DNA of 64,000 nucleotides from Paraburkholderia polaris (GTDB lineage: Bacteria > Pseudomonadota > Gammaproteobacteria > Burkholderiales > Burkholderiaceae), in assembly GCF_012927345.1 (NCBI RefSeq), contig NZ_JABBGJ010000013.1, forward strand, positions 1-64,000, in the 5' to 3' direction. The notes below the pieces were generated by a model that saw only the letters and a program-made list of their open reading frames with translations, was not told the DNA's origin and ran no database searches. Shown piece after piece: positions 1 through 9,190 of the stretch (the stretch's first letter is position 1; every line of letters begins with the position of its first letter). Made by a program: the position numbers and the translations under genes.

Positions 1-91
1 GGGTATCGAGTGGCCGATTGACTTCGAGCCGTTGCTGGCCGCGAAAGACGCGGCAGGCAAGCGTCTTGCCGATGCTGAAGTCTACGCATAA
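1..91 (+). CDS. rfbC: dTDP-4-dehydrorhamnose 3,5-epimerase, C-terminal end (cut by window edge)
   Basis: Reading from base 2, the first 29 codons before the TAA at 89-91 encode GIEWP...LADAEVYA. This is the usual last segment of RmlC/RfbC, the epimerase that makes dTDP-4-keto-L-rhamnose. The rest lies outside the window. An rfbD start follows 11 bases later, the normal rfbC-rfbD order of a dTDP-rhamnose operon. The tail is short, so the assignment rests on both sequence and position. Confidence 0.8.
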   Translation, partial: GIEWPIDFEPLLAAKDAAGKRLADAEVYA

Positions 92-102
92 GGGGTTACC
101 GT

Positions 103-363
103 ATGAGCGCACATGATGCCAGGCGGACGATTCTCGTCACCGGGGTAAATGGCCAGGTTGGCTTCGAGCTCGCGCGTACGCTGCAAGGGCTCGGCAACGT
201 AGTCGCGGTCGACCGCGCCACGCTGGATCTGTCCAATCTGGACCAGGTCCGTGCGGTTGTTCGAGACGTGCGGCCTGCGCTGATCGTCAACCCCGCGGCG
301 TACACCGCGGTGGACGGCAAAGCGTCCGTCAAGTTCACGCATGTCGAACGAGAAGCTGGCTAG
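103..363 (+). pseudogene. rfbD: dTDP-4-dehydrorhamnose reductase, truncated after about 70 codons
   Basis: The product begins as a normal RfbD/RmlD: an NAD(P)-binding motif TGVNGQVGFEL at residues 13-23, then DLSNLDQVRAVVRDVRPALIVNPAAYTAVD. After TAVD (about base 312) the sequence leaves the family and stops at codon 87, whereas intact RfbD is near 300 residues. The catalytic YxxxK region is missing, so no reductase can be made. The junction lies between the rhamnose operon and the exopolysaccharide locus and looks like a recombination or deletion endpoint. A functional rfbD would have to exist elsewhere. Confidence 0.85.
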
Positions 364-512
364 CGTGTTTGGGCAGACTGCGCCGCATTGGCGGGAAGCG
401 TCGGCGCTCTGTTTAACCGACGCGTTCCGCGTAAGAAGCATACGTCTCGCTACCGGCCTATACCGGCCGCGCATCCACGCTTTAGATCGACGCGGGCCGG
501 TTCGAGCAATCG

Positions 513-2363
513 CTAATTCGAAGCAAATGGCACGACGGCCGCAATCCGCCTGTCTCCCGCGAACTCTATCCATAACCGCAATGACGAAGCGGATTCACGA
601 GATACCAGGTGTACCGGAAAACTTCGCATGGATTTCGCCGCGAGCGTTACACTTTGCGGCAGCCCCTGTATAGCAACGTTGTTCGGCCCCAAATCGGCTG
701 TAATTGCTCCCGTTTGCGGCTGATCCGCGAAGTTGTAGACGTCCAATATCGCCGAACCGTCACTGCCCACGACCCAAACTCGATCCTTCACCTGAAATCC
801 GCTATCAACTTTGACATTGACCACGATATTGGATGGCTTGGCCTTGTCGTAGACCGCCGCGAATGCGGTAGACTCGGCCACAAGACCATTTAAACCCCTA
901 AGGTAAATCGCTGTACCGTCCACCGTCTGGAGATCCGTGACCGGCGTCCCCATCAGGTCATAAGCTTTTACCCTGTCACCGAGAGCGAATTTAGCGGAAA
1001 GCACGTTTCTATCCGCGTCAGGAATGATCAAAACTTGATCGCTCCCTCCACCAAAAAGATATCCCGTGACTGAATTGCCCAAGTTCACAGTACCGCTATA
1101 CGATTTACCCTGTAGCTGATAGTTCAGATTTGCTAGCGCGACGTAAGCCGGCTTGACGCTATAGTCCCACCTCAAGAATCCCCACACTTTATTCTTCTCA
1201 TTGAGCGGCGGAAAAATAAACGAAAAACTGCGCTGACTCCCCAACGCCATCAACATCAACTGTGATCGCACCAGCGCGTTGGCCTGCTCAATCTCCTGCG
1301 CCGCGTCATGTTCAGCGTGGACCTGACCATTCACTTCCGTCTTTGCCCGGCCGTCGCCTTCAAAGCCCAATCCCACTTCCGTCACCCAGAATGGCTTTCG
1401 AATTGAGTGCGCATTCAGAATAGCTTGGTTGGAGTCGACCATCTTATCGAGTAGAACACTCGGCTTCCGCGACGGCAGGTAGATGTGGAAGTTGAAGACA
1501 TCGAAATAGTCCGACGCTCCATTTGAGAAGATTACATCTAGCAAACTACCTTTCTTCATAGGCTGGGCCACCGAACCAAGCAGGACGATAGCGCCCGGAT
1601 TTCCCTGTTTGAAGCCGAGATAACATGCCTTCTGCCCCGCCGCGAAATTCCATGCAGGATCCGTGTTGAACCCGATATCTTCTTCGTTCCAGAACTCCCA
1701 GGCGCTAACGCGGCCCTTGAAGTGGGCGCTGGCTGCACTGCAAAAACTATTCAGGGCAAGCAGGTTATCCGGCAATTTGTTAAATTTTCCGCGAGTCCAT
1801 TTGGGGGCATCGTGAAAAACCCCCAGCGTCTCTATTCCATTCGACTGCATGACAGAAGCGCTCTTGTCATAGTTACGCCATGCGAACGGGCCTGGCGTCG
1901 GCTGAATCTGGGACCAGCTAAAGCGATCGCGCACGGTTTTCAGTCCGGCTAATCTCTCCAACTCCCCAACCAGCTTGAGGTGATCCGGCGGCACGATCCA
2001 GCTATGCGCGCTATCGGACGCCACCCGGTTATCCGGCGATGAGACAATTCTTGGCAAGACACCAAAATATATGGGATTCGGATCTCCGGAGATGGTCAGC
2101 TTGTAATACCCGGTTTGCATGCCCTTGAAACTGAGCTTCCCGGAACCATTCAGAACACCCGACGCAATGATCGACTGCTTCCAGCTTGTCAGAGTCCAGC
2201 CGGTCTGATTGCCTCCAACGGTATCGAATTCCGGATCTGTCGCGACAAATACATTGGACGGCGCGCCGCTCTTCACGGTTATCTGCGGCTGCGAAGCCAG
2301 GAGGTGGAGCGGGACCCCCAAAACCGACAAAAAATATAGGGCTCTTAATACGTTGCGTTTCAT
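513..2363 (-). CDS. secreted glycoside hydrolase, GH39/PslG-like
   Basis: This 616-residue protein has a hydrophobic N-terminal signal (residues 5-23) and a (beta/alpha)8 hydrolase core. The likely acid/base Glu is E227 in WEFWNEE, and the likely nucleophile is E329 in FWVTEVG, the two-glutamate pattern of clan GH-A enzymes such as GH39. The last 180 residues form beta-rich accessory domains. As the final gene of the exopolysaccharide operon it resembles PslG, a periplasmic hydrolase that trims Psl in Pseudomonas. By analogy it may edit or degrade the polymer made here; its substrate is unknown. The start has a GGTGA sequence just upstream. Confidence 0.8.
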   Translation of the reverse strand: MKRNVLRALYFLSVLGVPLHLLASQPQITVKSGAPSNVFVATDPEFDTVGGNQTGWTLTSWKQSIIASGVLNGSGKLSFKGMQTGYYKLTISGDPNPIYFGVLPRIVSSPDNRVASDSAHSWIVPPDHLKLVGELERLAGLKTVRDRFSWSQIQPTPGPFAWRNYDKSASVMQSNGIETLGVFHDAPKWTRGKFNKLPDNLLALNSFCSAASAHFKGRVSAWEFWNEEDIGFNTDPAWNFAAGQKACYLGFKQGNPGAIVLLGSVAQPMKKGSLLDVIFSNGASDYFDVFNFHIYLPSRKPSVLLDKMVDSNQAILNAHSIRKPFWVTEVGLGFEGDGRAKTEVNGQVHAEHDAAQEIEQANALVRSQLMLMALGSQRSFSFIFPPLNEKNKVWGFLRWDYSVKPAYVALANLNYQLQGKSYSGTVNLGNSVTGYLFGGGSDQVLIIPDADRNVLSAKFALGDRVKAYDLMGTPVTDLQTVDGTAIYLRGLNGLVAESTAFAAVYDKAKPSNIVVNVKVDSGFQVKDRVWVVGSDGSAILDVYNFADQPQTGAITADLGPNNVAIQGLPQSVTLAAKSMRSFPVHLVSRESASSLRLWIEFAGDRRIAAVVPFASN

Positions 2364-2473
2364 GGCTCACCGTATTGAGTTAGACTCGGCGCGGATCGCC
2401 CATGAGGCAGCGAACGCGCCAACTTCGGAGCTTGTGGACAGTTATCATCGTGTCCGTCACGCATTTGACGCGG

Positions 2474-3274
2474 CTAGATCACGATACGCTTGACTTTGGA
2501 TTTATCGAACGCCGAAATAAGATCCTGCTGCGACGGGCGCAAATCCGGCACCGGCGGAAACGGCGTTTTCAATGCATCGTCAAGGCTATAACGTGGGTTA
2601 GGAATACGTCCCGTCCCCGCGTAGTAGTCCATGTATTTGATGAAGCCCTCGCCGCTCAGGGTTCTCAGCCATATTGCCGGCACTCCATATGCCTCCGCCA
2701 CCACAATCCCATGTAGCGACGAAGAGATAATGCATTCACACTGAATTATCTGATCAACCACATTCTCCCACTTGTCATGGACGTTAATGACATGAATATC
2801 GTTACCGTCCAGCACATCTTTATCCCTGAAATGAGGAATCAAACCCCACTTCTTATTCGGATCTCTGCTCTTTGGATAGACAAGCGCAGTCAGAACGCCC
2901 GGATCGCCGAAGCGCTCTGGGCACTCCACACCGCGATAAAGCAGGGCGTCTCTCGAAAGCGGCCCGCGTATCGCCCACACCTCAATGTCCGTCTCTCTTT
3001 CCTGCGTTTTTCGATACCACTTACGGACCGGCTTCTGCCAGAACAGATCATGCTGCGTCGGGTGGACACCGCTGCCCCATATGATATCGCCGTTACGTGC
3101 CCGCTCAAGGATTGAGCCAACTGCAACCAGCTTGTTTGCGTAATTTGTCTCCACTAGCTTTGTGGGGTATCCCGAAACCCATTCGACAACGGCGCTGGAG
3201 AGCTCATCGCCGAAGTTTCGCTCGGCTGACCAGTAAAACATGGGAATCGTGCTTTTTTTGGCGATATCGTTCAT
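2474..3274 (-). CDS. polysaccharide pyruvyl transferase family protein
   Basis: The 266-residue product matches the PF04230 family. Visible features are an N-terminal WSAERNFGDELSS, a central WAIRGPLSRDAL, GDPGVL, and the C-terminal IISSSLHGIVVAEAYGVPAIWL block. Such enzymes add pyruvate ketals from phosphoenolpyruvate to sugar residues, giving the polymer negative charge. The start overlaps the end of the flippase gene by 4 bp (ATGA), so the two are translationally coupled. Some relatives have other roles, so the reaction is inferred from family and context. Confidence 0.8.
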   Translation of the reverse strand: MNDIAKKSTIPMFYWSAERNFGDELSSAVVEWVSGYPTKLVETNYANKLVAVGSILERARNGDIIWGSGVHPTQHDLFWQKPVRKWYRKTQERETDIEVWAIRGPLSRDALLYRGVECPERFGDPGVLTALVYPKSRDPNKKWGLIPHFRDKDVLDGNDIHVINVHDKWENVVDQIIQCECIISSSLHGIVVAEAYGVPAIWLRTLSGEGFIKYMDYYAGTGRIPNPRYSLDDALKTPFPPVPDLRPSQQDLISAFDKSKVKRIVI

Positions 3275-4734
3275 GCTGGACTGTGCCTTCTCAATTCAAA
3301 TACATTCAAAACTTCAAGATAATTTTTCTTAATAAACAAGATCAACAAAGCCAGATATACCCCCGCACCAACTCCCAGCAAAGCCGGGAATTTCACATAA
3401 ATTGAAAGCTCATGGTGGCTCAGGAACGACCGGCACATGATCACTGCACCGGCCATTACCCCGCAGGCGAGAAAGACGGGATAGACATTCTTGAACAATC
3501 TCCCAAGATCGATGCCCAGCTTTCTCTTCGCCAGATAAAAATTGAGTGGAGTTACCAGTGCCTGGGCGATAGCAAACGCAACCACCATATGGTCAAGATC
3601 GCTTCCCAGCGTTATCCACAACGAAAAGGCCGTGAAGGCAATTTTTACAAGGTTTATCGCGAGGGTTACAACCGGCATACCCAGCGCATTAAAACTCGCC
3701 CCGTTATAAAACTGGATAACCTGAACCGCGCCTAGCAGCGCCATGGGCGTCAATACCTGCGCGCTATTTGCCCACTTTTGTCCAAAAAGGCTAATGCACA
3801 ATTCTGGAGCGACCGTAGCCAGAAGCACAAAGCAAGGTACCGCCAACGTCGCGCTAATTGTTGTTGCCTTGTAGTACGCCAGGTTGAACTTTTCGCGATC
3901 TTTCGCCAGCCGGGAAAAGCCGCTATGGGCAACATCCAGGATCGCGGAACTCAGTAACTGCATGGATATCTGATAAATACGCACCCCGACGGCGTAGATA
4001 CCGAGCACGGTCGGGCCCAGCGTCGCAGCGATGAAAATCTCAATAAACCGGGTGTTGCCAAAATCGAGTATTCGCATACCCAATATGTTCGAACTGAAGC
4101 GCAGCAGCGTCGCTCCCTCTCTGAAATCAAATCTTGCGGACAATTTCCACTGCGGCTTAGCCCACAGCAGTCCGACATTGATCAGCGACGCGCAGACGAC
4201 CTGAGCAACTAGGCTCCACGCGCCTCCCCCGGCGTAAGCGACAGCAACGCCCACGATTCCCGAAATAGCCGTGGCGATCAGAAACCTTAGCGCCAACCAT
4301 CTATAAGCGAAATTCCTTCGGTACATCGCCTGCTGACAGAAGCCGAACGCGTTGATCAGCGTGCTGATGCACGCCACCCGCAGGATGTTGGTCAGTTGCG
4401 GAACCTTCATCAGCGCCGCCACGAGCGGCGCGAACGCGACTAGCAACGAAACCAGCACTATCGACAGCGTGAGATTGAGAAGGAACGTTGTATTCAGCAA
4501 CTCCAGCGACACATGTTCCTTCTGAATCAGAGCGTCTCCCAATCCCTGCTCGACGAAGATCTCAAGAATCGAGATGACCGCGACGGCGGCCGCGAACACG
4601 CCGAAATCTCGCGGCCCCAATAGACGCGCGAGAATCGTAAATAGAATAAACGTTACGAGCCGGCCGCCCCAGTTTTGCAACAGGGACCAGAACAAACCGC
4701 TTAAGACGCTGTGTCGTAGTGATTCACTCATCAA
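3271..4734 (-). CDS. Wzx-type polysaccharide flippase (MOP superfamily)
   Basis: This 487-residue protein is almost entirely made of membrane helices, about 12-14. Its N-terminus (GLFWSLLQNWGGRLVTFIL, then ARLLGPRDFGVFAAA) is typical of the WzxC/polysaccharide biosynthesis family. It should flip lipid-linked repeat units across the inner membrane so that Wzy can polymerise them. It lies in the minus-strand operon between the acyltransferase and the pyruvyltransferase, overlapping the latter by 4 bp. Membrane topology and context give a firm class; the repeat unit carried is unknown. Confidence 0.85.
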   Translation of the reverse strand: MMSESLRHSVLSGLFWSLLQNWGGRLVTFILFTILARLLGPRDFGVFAAAVAVISILEIFVEQGLGDALIQKEHVSLELLNTTFLLNLTLSIVLVSLLVAFAPLVAALMKVPQLTNILRVACISTLINAFGFCQQAMYRRNFAYRWLALRFLIATAISGIVGVAVAYAGGGAWSLVAQVVCASLINVGLLWAKPQWKLSARFDFREGATLLRFSSNILGMRILDFGNTRFIEIFIAATLGPTVLGIYAVGVRIYQISMQLLSSAILDVAHSGFSRLAKDREKFNLAYYKATTISATLAVPCFVLLATVAPELCISLFGQKWANSAQVLTPMALLGAVQVIQFYNGASFNALGMPVVTLAINLVKIAFTAFSLWITLGSDLDHMVVAFAIAQALVTPLNFYLAKRKLGIDLGRLFKNVYPVFLACGVMAGAVIMCRSFLSHHELSIYVKFPALLGVGAGVYLALLILFIKKNYLEVLNVFELRRHSPA

Positions 4735-4780
4735 AATACCATCATATGCGTTAGGTTGGATTAGCAGGCCTTTTCAAATA

Positions 4781-5845
4781 TCAACTCTGAATCACAAGAC
4801 GATGCTTGCTACCGGAAAAGATCTTCGTCAGCCCACGTTCCACAAACCAATACAAGGCGGAACCAAAAAGCGTCGCGAACAGGCAAAGGGTGACCAACAC
4901 CGCAGCGGCCGGCGGCTCATGAGCGACAGGAAGCCGCGCCAGCACTTTCCAAAAAATTGAGAACGCGACGACGTGCGATAGATAAATGGAGTATGACGCA
5001 TTGCCCAGAAATGTCATGATTCGTGGGGCCTTGCTCGACCACCAAGATTCGCTTCGCAGCAGTCCGGCAACAAGAATGAACGAGAACACGCCCCAAACGG
5101 CGATCCGATGCCATTCGGATGAAAAGTACGCCTTGAATCCCTGATCACGTGTCAGGAGAAATGCTCCCAGAACGATCCCGCAGTTCAATAACCATTGGGG
5201 GGGCAATTGATGCCTCAGGTACAGCTTTGCTAGAACCACCCCAGCAACGAACTCGAGCATCATTGGGCTCGCGTAGAAACCCAATACGACAGATTTCCCA
5301 GAAGCACACCAGGCAGAAAACTGAAAGATGGCGAAGACGGCGGCGATCCCTACCAGCGTATGGCGTGGCGATACCAGCAGAACACATCCAAGCACCGCAT
5401 AGAAGAACATTTCGTAATTCAGGGTCCACCCTTGCCCGACCACTGGCTGCATTAGTCCACCGGTACTGACGTAAGGAATGAACAGAATCGATTTAACAAA
5501 CCCGGTGAGCGTTACCGCTGCTGACGAAGCTGATGCTGGCTGCGCGAATGAGGCAATCACAATGAAGGCAGTGATCAGCCAATACAATGGGACAATTCGA
5601 ACTATTCTTTTTTTCCAAAAAGCAAGGGTTTCTTTAAGGCTGCCCTTGTGTCCCAACGTACTGCAGTACATGATGAAGCCACTAATGATAAAAAATATGT
5701 CGACCCCGATCGCACCGATTTTGAAATCGTACCCCCCGCCGAAAGTGTGCTCGACCAGGAAGTTGCACGCGTGATGTACCACCACTAGCAGCGCGGCGGC
5801 ACCCCGCAACACCTGTATCGAGCAAATTTGCCGTTGCTGTTTCAT
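4781..5845 (-). CDS. acyltransferase 3 family membrane protein
   Basis: The 354-residue product has about ten membrane helices. Its N-terminal motif (QVLRGAAALLVVVHHACNFL, then GAIGVDIFFIISGFIMYC) is diagnostic of acyltransferase family 3, and the VHH histidine is in the expected catalytic position. These enzymes O-acetylate or O-succinylate surface polysaccharides. Its start overlaps the end of the GT2 gene by 4 bp. It most likely acetylates sugars of the exopolysaccharide; the acyl group cannot be read from sequence. Confidence 0.85.
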   Translation of the reverse strand: MKQQRQICSIQVLRGAAALLVVVHHACNFLVEHTFGGGYDFKIGAIGVDIFFIISGFIMYCSTLGHKGSLKETLAFWKKRIVRIVPLYWLITAFIVIASFAQPASASSAAVTLTGFVKSILFIPYVSTGGLMQPVVGQGWTLNYEMFFYAVLGCVLLVSPRHTLVGIAAVFAIFQFSAWCASGKSVVLGFYASPMMLEFVAGVVLAKLYLRHQLPPQWLLNCGIVLGAFLLTRDQGFKAYFSSEWHRIAVWGVFSFILVAGLLRSESWWSSKAPRIMTFLGNASYSIYLSHVVAFSIFWKVLARLPVAHEPPAAAVLVTLCLFATLFGSALYWFVERGLTKIFSGSKHRLVIQS

Positions 5846-6675
5846 TTTTCCATCAACTTAACGTACAGATATTTCAACAACGAATAGGGCACACCCCGCC
5901 ACTGATGTCGCAAATGCATCTTCAGCTCGTTACGAGACGAGATTGAACGGGTCCACTTGGGCATCGCACCCCGATTGGGGTCCCAGCCCCTGCAGTGGTA
6001 AGCGGCGAGGCTCGGATGCAAAAGTGTCCGCCAACCTTTCCGGCGAATTCTTAGTGAAACCTCGATATCCTCCTTGTACATAAAGTAGGATTCGTCGAAG
6101 AAAAAACCGTACTCAGAGACAAGCTCTTCGATTACCTTCTTCCGTACAACCATCAGTGCCCCGCATACGGCCGGCACTTCCTGAGGTTCAGTGATCACTG
6201 AATCGGGCGCTGTGGTCGGCTGGCCTTGCTGCTTATCGAACCATTTGCCATAACTGGTTCGCCAAATCCCGAGGCTGTCTATCAGGCCTGTAGGTTCGTC
6301 GCGAGCGAAAGAATAGCCGAGTAGCGGGCCCGTGAAGACCCCAACATCCCGATACTCGGGTAAGTCGCAAATCTTTGAAAACGAGCCCAACCACCCCTGC
6401 GGCATAACAACGTCGGGATTGATGAAAATAATGAAGTCGTGCGCGCCGCCAGATAGCCCGACGATGCCAAGGTTATTTGCTGCGGCAAATCCGACATTCT
6501 TTCGAGCCTCCAGACACTTGACGTCTGAAAGATCCCCCGCGTATTTCTCGGGCGTTGAATTAACGATCAGTACCGTTTCCCCTAACTCCTGCCGGTGCCT
6601 GCCCAGAAAACAATCAATGTACTTTTCGCTATGGTAGGACACGTAGATCGAAGCGCAGCGATTGAAGATGCTCAT
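5842..6675 (-). CDS. glycosyltransferase family 2
   Basis: A 277-residue GT-A enzyme. The nucleotide-sugar binding part runs through the first 130 residues (YVSYHSEKYID, NVGFAAANNLGI, IIFINPDVVMP), and a later YFMYKEDIEVSLRIRRKGW carries the acidic acceptor-side motif. It resembles rhamnosyltransferase-type GT2 proteins. It would add one sugar to the undecaprenyl-linked repeat unit on the cytoplasmic face. It overlaps wzy and the acyltransferase by 4 bp each. Donor and linkage are not predictable. Confidence 0.85.
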   Translation of the reverse strand: MSIFNRCASIYVSYHSEKYIDCFLGRHRQELGETVLIVNSTPEKYAGDLSDVKCLEARKNVGFAAANNLGIVGLSGGAHDFIIFINPDVVMPQGWLGSFSKICDLPEYRDVGVFTGPLLGYSFARDEPTGLIDSLGIWRTSYGKWFDKQQGQPTTAPDSVITEPQEVPAVCGALMVVRKKVIEELVSEYGFFFDESYFMYKEDIEVSLRIRRKGWRTLLHPSLAAYHCRGWDPNRGAMPKWTRSISSRNELKMHLRHQWRGVPYSLLKYLYVKLMEK

Positions 6676-7949
6676 GCGCCGTATCCTGTCAGAGTCGATT
6701 CGGGAGAAAATGCCCGTGTAAATTTAATAACGGGCTTCGTCCGGCGCCGCGCAGCCGCGGCAAGCGCCATTCCGACAACGATGGTTGCCGGCAAACTTTC
6801 AATAAAATCCATACTGAGGCCGCTAATTAGCAGCGCGAGCAGACAAAGTCCGAGGCCGCGATCAAAGGGGTCTGTGCGTTTGATCAACTTGACTGCGCAA
6901 CGCGCCATATAGACGAAGAGCGCAATACCGATTAAGCCGAAATGCCCGTACATATACAAGGCAAAGTTATCCATCACGGAGGCGGAGGCGAGCGGACCGC
7001 CAGAATCCCCAAGATATCTCGCCGCAGTGCCTACCCCTCCCAAGCCCCTTCCCATAAATGGGATTCCATAACGCCAAACAATATCGATACCGTTGGGCCA
7101 CGTATTCGTAAGCCGTTCGTCAAAGCTGAGGGTCAGAAAAGCGATGAACGGGTTATCGAACCCCAACGTATATCTGACGAACACCGTACTGAGTGGAATC
7201 ACCATGATCAGCACGACAAAGGAGCCGGTGGCGAGGCTATAAAGCTTTCTTGGCAGCGAAAATATGAATAAGGCCAGTACGATTGCCGCCACCACGCCCT
7301 TGGTGGTACTGACGACGGCACATCCGACCCCGACAATCACTAGCACAATGGCAACGATCTTGCTCTTGTTCCAGGCCACGGGATACAGCAGACACGTACT
7401 GATCATCAGAATGGTCGCCACTGCGACCGAGCTACGCGTGAATCCGGGTGGCCGGTTGAATCCTTCGTACGACCAGCTTCTTACGCCCTCAACAGCGACG
7501 TCGCCAACGTTATAGGCCAATTCCGACCATGGCACGGAGACGAAGTTGGTGAGCAAAACGCCAACGCAACTGACTGCGTAGACAAGGAGCAGCCACTTGA
7601 CAACTACGGAACGAGATCTGTCGAAGTTATCGAAACATTCCGCGCCGAAAATAAGCGGCATGAATAGCATGAAGGCAGATGCGATCTGCTCGAATCGCAA
7701 TCCGTTTGCGATGCCGATCACTGCCGCAAATGCCAGAATCGTAAACGAACCGAGTTGCACAAAGGATCTCGTCTTTCTGAAAATGGCAAAAATGCCAAAA
7801 GCCACTACCAGCGCCTTCGGCAAATAGCTGACCCACACGAGCCCAACACTAGCGAGCGCGAACCGCAATATGCCTGCCGTAGCGTCGGAAAAGACCGCAA
7901 CGATCCAGACACCTAGCAGCAACCTCGTCAGAAACCGGCGCTCAGCCAA
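6672..7949 (-). CDS. O-antigen ligase/Wzy-type polymerase
   Basis: A 425-residue hydrophobic protein with roughly 10-12 membrane helices and a large periplasmic loop in the second half (TNTWPNGIDIVWRYGIPFMG, then GRGLGGVGTAARYLGDS). This is the layout of Wzy polymerases and O-antigen ligases. In a locus with Wzx, Wza and Wzc it is best read as the polymerase that joins flipped repeat units. Sequence similarity within this class is low, so the call rests on topology and context. It overlaps the upstream GT4 gene by 8 bp. Confidence 0.75.
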   Translation of the reverse strand: MAERRFLTRLLLGVWIVAVFSDATAGILRFALASVGLVWVSYLPKALVVAFGIFAIFRKTRSFVQLGSFTILAFAAVIGIANGLRFEQIASAFMLFMPLIFGAECFDNFDRSRSVVVKWLLLVYAVSCVGVLLTNFVSVPWSELAYNVGDVAVEGVRSWSYEGFNRPPGFTRSSVAVATILMISTCLLYPVAWNKSKIVAIVLVIVGVGCAVVSTTKGVVAAIVLALFIFSLPRKLYSLATGSFVVLIMVIPLSTVFVRYTLGFDNPFIAFLTLSFDERLTNTWPNGIDIVWRYGIPFMGRGLGGVGTAARYLGDSGGPLASASVMDNFALYMYGHFGLIGIALFVYMARCAVKLIKRTDPFDRGLGLCLLALLISGLSMDFIESLPATIVVGMALAAAARRRTKPVIKFTRAFSPESTLTGYGA

Positions 7950-9150
7950 CGGTGGCCTCCAGAAGGTTCATATAGATGTTCTCGTAGGTGTCGAGCCACG
8001 ATTTGATGTCGACCATCGACTTGCTTGACTCTTTCGCTGCTGCGCCCATCTTTTTTACCTGCTCCGGGGCGTCCACAAAATGCTTCATGGTCTTGAGCAA
8101 CGCACCGTCTTCCGTAGGCTCGAAAATCAATCCTGTCACCTTCTCAGTGATGATTTCCGGAATCCCCCCCCTGGCCGAGCCGATCACCGGCACCCCGTAG
8201 ATATGCGCCTCAACGACCACACCGGGATAGGTGTCATTCCAAAGCGAAGGCACGACGAGAACGTCGATCGAGGCAAAAAAGTCGTTCGGCTTCACGTAGC
8301 CCAGAAAGCGGACCGATTCGCTCTCGTATTTTTGCTTGAGCGGATCAACATATGCCGGATCGCCACGACCTGCGATGGACAGCGTTGCTCCTGGCAGCTT
8401 CCCTGAAAACTGATTCAATAGGAACTCGAGCCCCTTCGCTTGCGAGAGCGTACCAATGAAGCCGAATCGCACGTCGGAAGACGTACGGGTCTCGGACGTG
8501 CTAATGACGTCTTCTCCCTTTAGGCTTCGGGCATTGAACACGACCTTTCTGATCGAGGCGTTGCTGAAAAATCCCGCCGACAGATGCTTATCCAGTACAA
8601 AGCGGCTAACGCCTACGACAGCAGAGACCACGCTAGAAGCACCGCGGCTGCGCACTCTGAGCAGACGGCAGCTAATGCACCGCTGTTCACATACCTCCCC
8701 GCCTTTAAACATCTGCGTGGTGGGGCAAAGGTGGTAAAGATCATGCAGGACCTGAACGATTGGGATGTTCTTGTTTGCAATCGCTTGCCACGCGGCCGCG
8801 GACCAGCCCGGAAGCGTATGAACCGCAACCAGATCCGGCGCCTCCGTGTCCAGCACGGTCTCGACAATGGTGGCCATCGAAGCGTTATAGCTATCCTTGA
8901 TATGCCAGGTCTTTCCCTGGACGAATGAACGCTGCTCTTTCTTGTAGTGCCAGTAGACGTTATTTGTACCGGCTCGAATGACCTTCACGCCGTTGACGTG
9001 GTCGATCGTAATGCCGGGTGTTGGGCCTGTCGCGAGCACCGTAACCTCATGCCCGCGCGCCAGCATCCCATGCGCTTCTTCCTGAAGACAAATCTCCGAG
9101 CCGCCCGCGACATGAGGCGAATACAATTGATTCAAATAAAATATCTTCAT
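7942..9150 (-). CDS. glycosyltransferase family 4
   Basis: A 402-residue GT-B enzyme. The N-terminal acceptor domain starts FYLNQLYSPHVAGGSEICLQ. The C-terminal donor domain carries GFIGTLSQAKGLEFLL (about residues 230-245) and VVEAHIYGVPVIGSARGGIP, the E-x7-E-like loop of GT4 enzymes. A cysteine-rich stretch in the middle (CEQRCISC) may bind metal or be structural. It should extend the lipid-linked repeat unit in the cytoplasm. Donor sugar unknown. Confidence 0.85.
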   Translation of the reverse strand: MKIFYLNQLYSPHVAGGSEICLQEEAHGMLARGHEVTVLATGPTPGITIDHVNGVKVIRAGTNNVYWHYKKEQRSFVQGKTWHIKDSYNASMATIVETVLDTEAPDLVAVHTLPGWSAAAWQAIANKNIPIVQVLHDLYHLCPTTQMFKGGEVCEQRCISCRLLRVRSRGASSVVSAVVGVSRFVLDKHLSAGFFSNASIRKVVFNARSLKGEDVISTSETRTSSDVRFGFIGTLSQAKGLEFLLNQFSGKLPGATLSIAGRGDPAYVDPLKQKYESESVRFLGYVKPNDFFASIDVLVVPSLWNDTYPGVVVEAHIYGVPVIGSARGGIPEIITEKVTGLIFEPTEDGALLKTMKHFVDAPEQVKKMGAAAKESSKSMVDIKSWLDTYENIYMNLLEATVG

Positions 9151-9190
9151 GGAAATCTCAATTAGATCCTCAGGTGAACATCAGACAATC

